A DNA stretch of 64,000 nt. Origin: Azospirillum rugosum (lineage in GTDB: Bacteria > Pseudomonadota > Alphaproteobacteria > Azospirillales > Azospirillaceae). A model generated the notes under the pieces. It searched no databases, was not told where the DNA came from, and saw nothing but the letters and a program-made list of their open reading frames with translations. This document shows positions 63,836-64,000 of this stretch, in pieces (within the stretch, counting starts at the first letter, position 1; each line of letters starts with the position of its first letter). The DNA lies in assembly GCF_017876155.1 (NCBI RefSeq), contig NZ_JAGINP010000014.1:1-64000 (forward strand). Reading direction: 5' to 3'. The translations under genes were made by a program, and so were the position numbers.

Positions 63836-63857
63836 GCGGGAGGCCGGAGCCTCCCGC
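63836..63857 (-). terminator. Hairpin after the PhoH-type gene
   Basis: Perfect 9-bp stem GCGGGAGGC/GCCTCCCGC with a CGGA loop, 33 bp beyond the stop at 63891. It has no U-run, so terminator function is only likely by position. No other gene is visible in 63615-63890. Confidence 0.45.
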
Positions 63858-63890
63858 CGCCTGTCCGTCAAAGAAAAGAACCGCGTGCGC

Positions 63891-64000
63891 TTACAGCACG
63901 GTCAGCATGCTGGCGACCAGCGGGTGCCGCACGATGTCCGTGTCGCCCAGGCGGACCACCGCGATGCCCTCCACCGCCTCCAGCCGGCGCGCGATGTCGG
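63891..64000 (-). CDS. phoH: PhoH family ATPase, C-terminal end only
   Basis: The last 36 codons of a gene entering from the right edge. The peptide includes LEAVEGIAVVRLGDTDIVRH and PLVASMLTVL before a TAA at 63891-63893. The combination of (R/K)xLxxVEGIxVVxxxxxDIVRHPLV is the tail of PhoH/PhoL NTPases. Start, P-loop and length lie outside the window. Confidence 0.7.
   Translation of the reverse strand, partial: DIARRLEAVEGIAVVRLGDTDIVRHPLVASMLTVL

Overview
The window is G+C-rich bacterial DNA, densely packed with genes on both strands. Gene content and order fit an alphaproteobacterium of the Rhodospirillales, most likely Azospirillum or a close relative. This is inferred from the ribF / ileS-lspA-DUF3035(bamF)-M16-M16 order, the split ATP synthase with a separate atpI-atpB-atpE-b'-b F0 operon, a B12-dependent class II ribonucleotide reductase, PHB phasins with a PhaJ-type hydratase, several hemerythrin-domain proteins and a sigma-54-driven flagellin. 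No phage, transposase, CRISPR array, rRNA or tRNA gene was seen.

Layout. 1-7.5 kb: envelope and translation operon, all minus strand (ileS, lspA, bamF-like lipoprotein, active and inactive M16 peptidases). 7.5-11.3 kb: pyrE, a mazEF-type toxin-antitoxin pair, a DUF29 gene, an unlabelled 58-codon gene, ribF and a PhaJ-like hydratase. 11.8-17.1 kb: short-chain dehydrogenase, rlpA, alpha/beta hydrolase, DUF6352-like and DUF2927-like proteins, bacteriohemerythrin. 17.2-24.6 kb: PRC-barrel protein, nrdJ behind a candidate NrdR operator pair, a second bacteriohemerythrin and an S10 carboxypeptidase-like protein. 24.7-33.6 kb: a 621-aa flagellin with three tandem terminators and a sigma-54 promoter, RidA, DUF482 acyltransferase-like protein, nucleoside deaminase, pentapeptide-repeat protein, class III CoA-transferase and a patatin. 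33.6-41.9 kb: clpS-clpA, two phasin genes with matching promoter/operator modules, a solitary Anbu-type proteasome homologue, a lipoprotein and a D-Ala-D-Ala carboxypeptidase with a SPOR domain.

41.9-54.7 kb is a respiratory formate dehydrogenase island: tungstate uptake genes (tupB-tupA, ATPase missing), fdhD and mobA for cofactor sulfuration and maturation, DUF3305/DUF3306, a TorD-type chaperone, a small Tat-signal protein, the Cys-type catalytic subunit, the four-cluster Fe-S subunit, an undescribed 62-aa lipoprotein, the cytochrome b subunit and a small periplasmic protein. A secreted seven-bladed WD40 propeller and a class II aldolase follow. 54.7-64 kb: an orphan histidine kinase, a LigB-type dioxygenase, the ATP synthase F0 operon with a clear promoter, a Sco protein, a chemoreceptor ending in a hemerythrin domain, and the tail of a PhoH-type ATPase.

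Cross-cutting observations. Five families of short palindromic repeats sit between genes, and one copy lies in frame inside the signal-peptide region of an M16 protein. The strongest regulatory signal is a near-identical promoter architecture at both phasin genes: a TTGACA-17-bp promoter with one TGCA-based palindrome just upstream and a second starting at the predicted start of transcription, the two centres 58-59 bp apart. The same TGCACTGCA core lies inside the predicted promoter of the PhaJ-like gene, suggesting a local PHB regulon, probably under PhaR.
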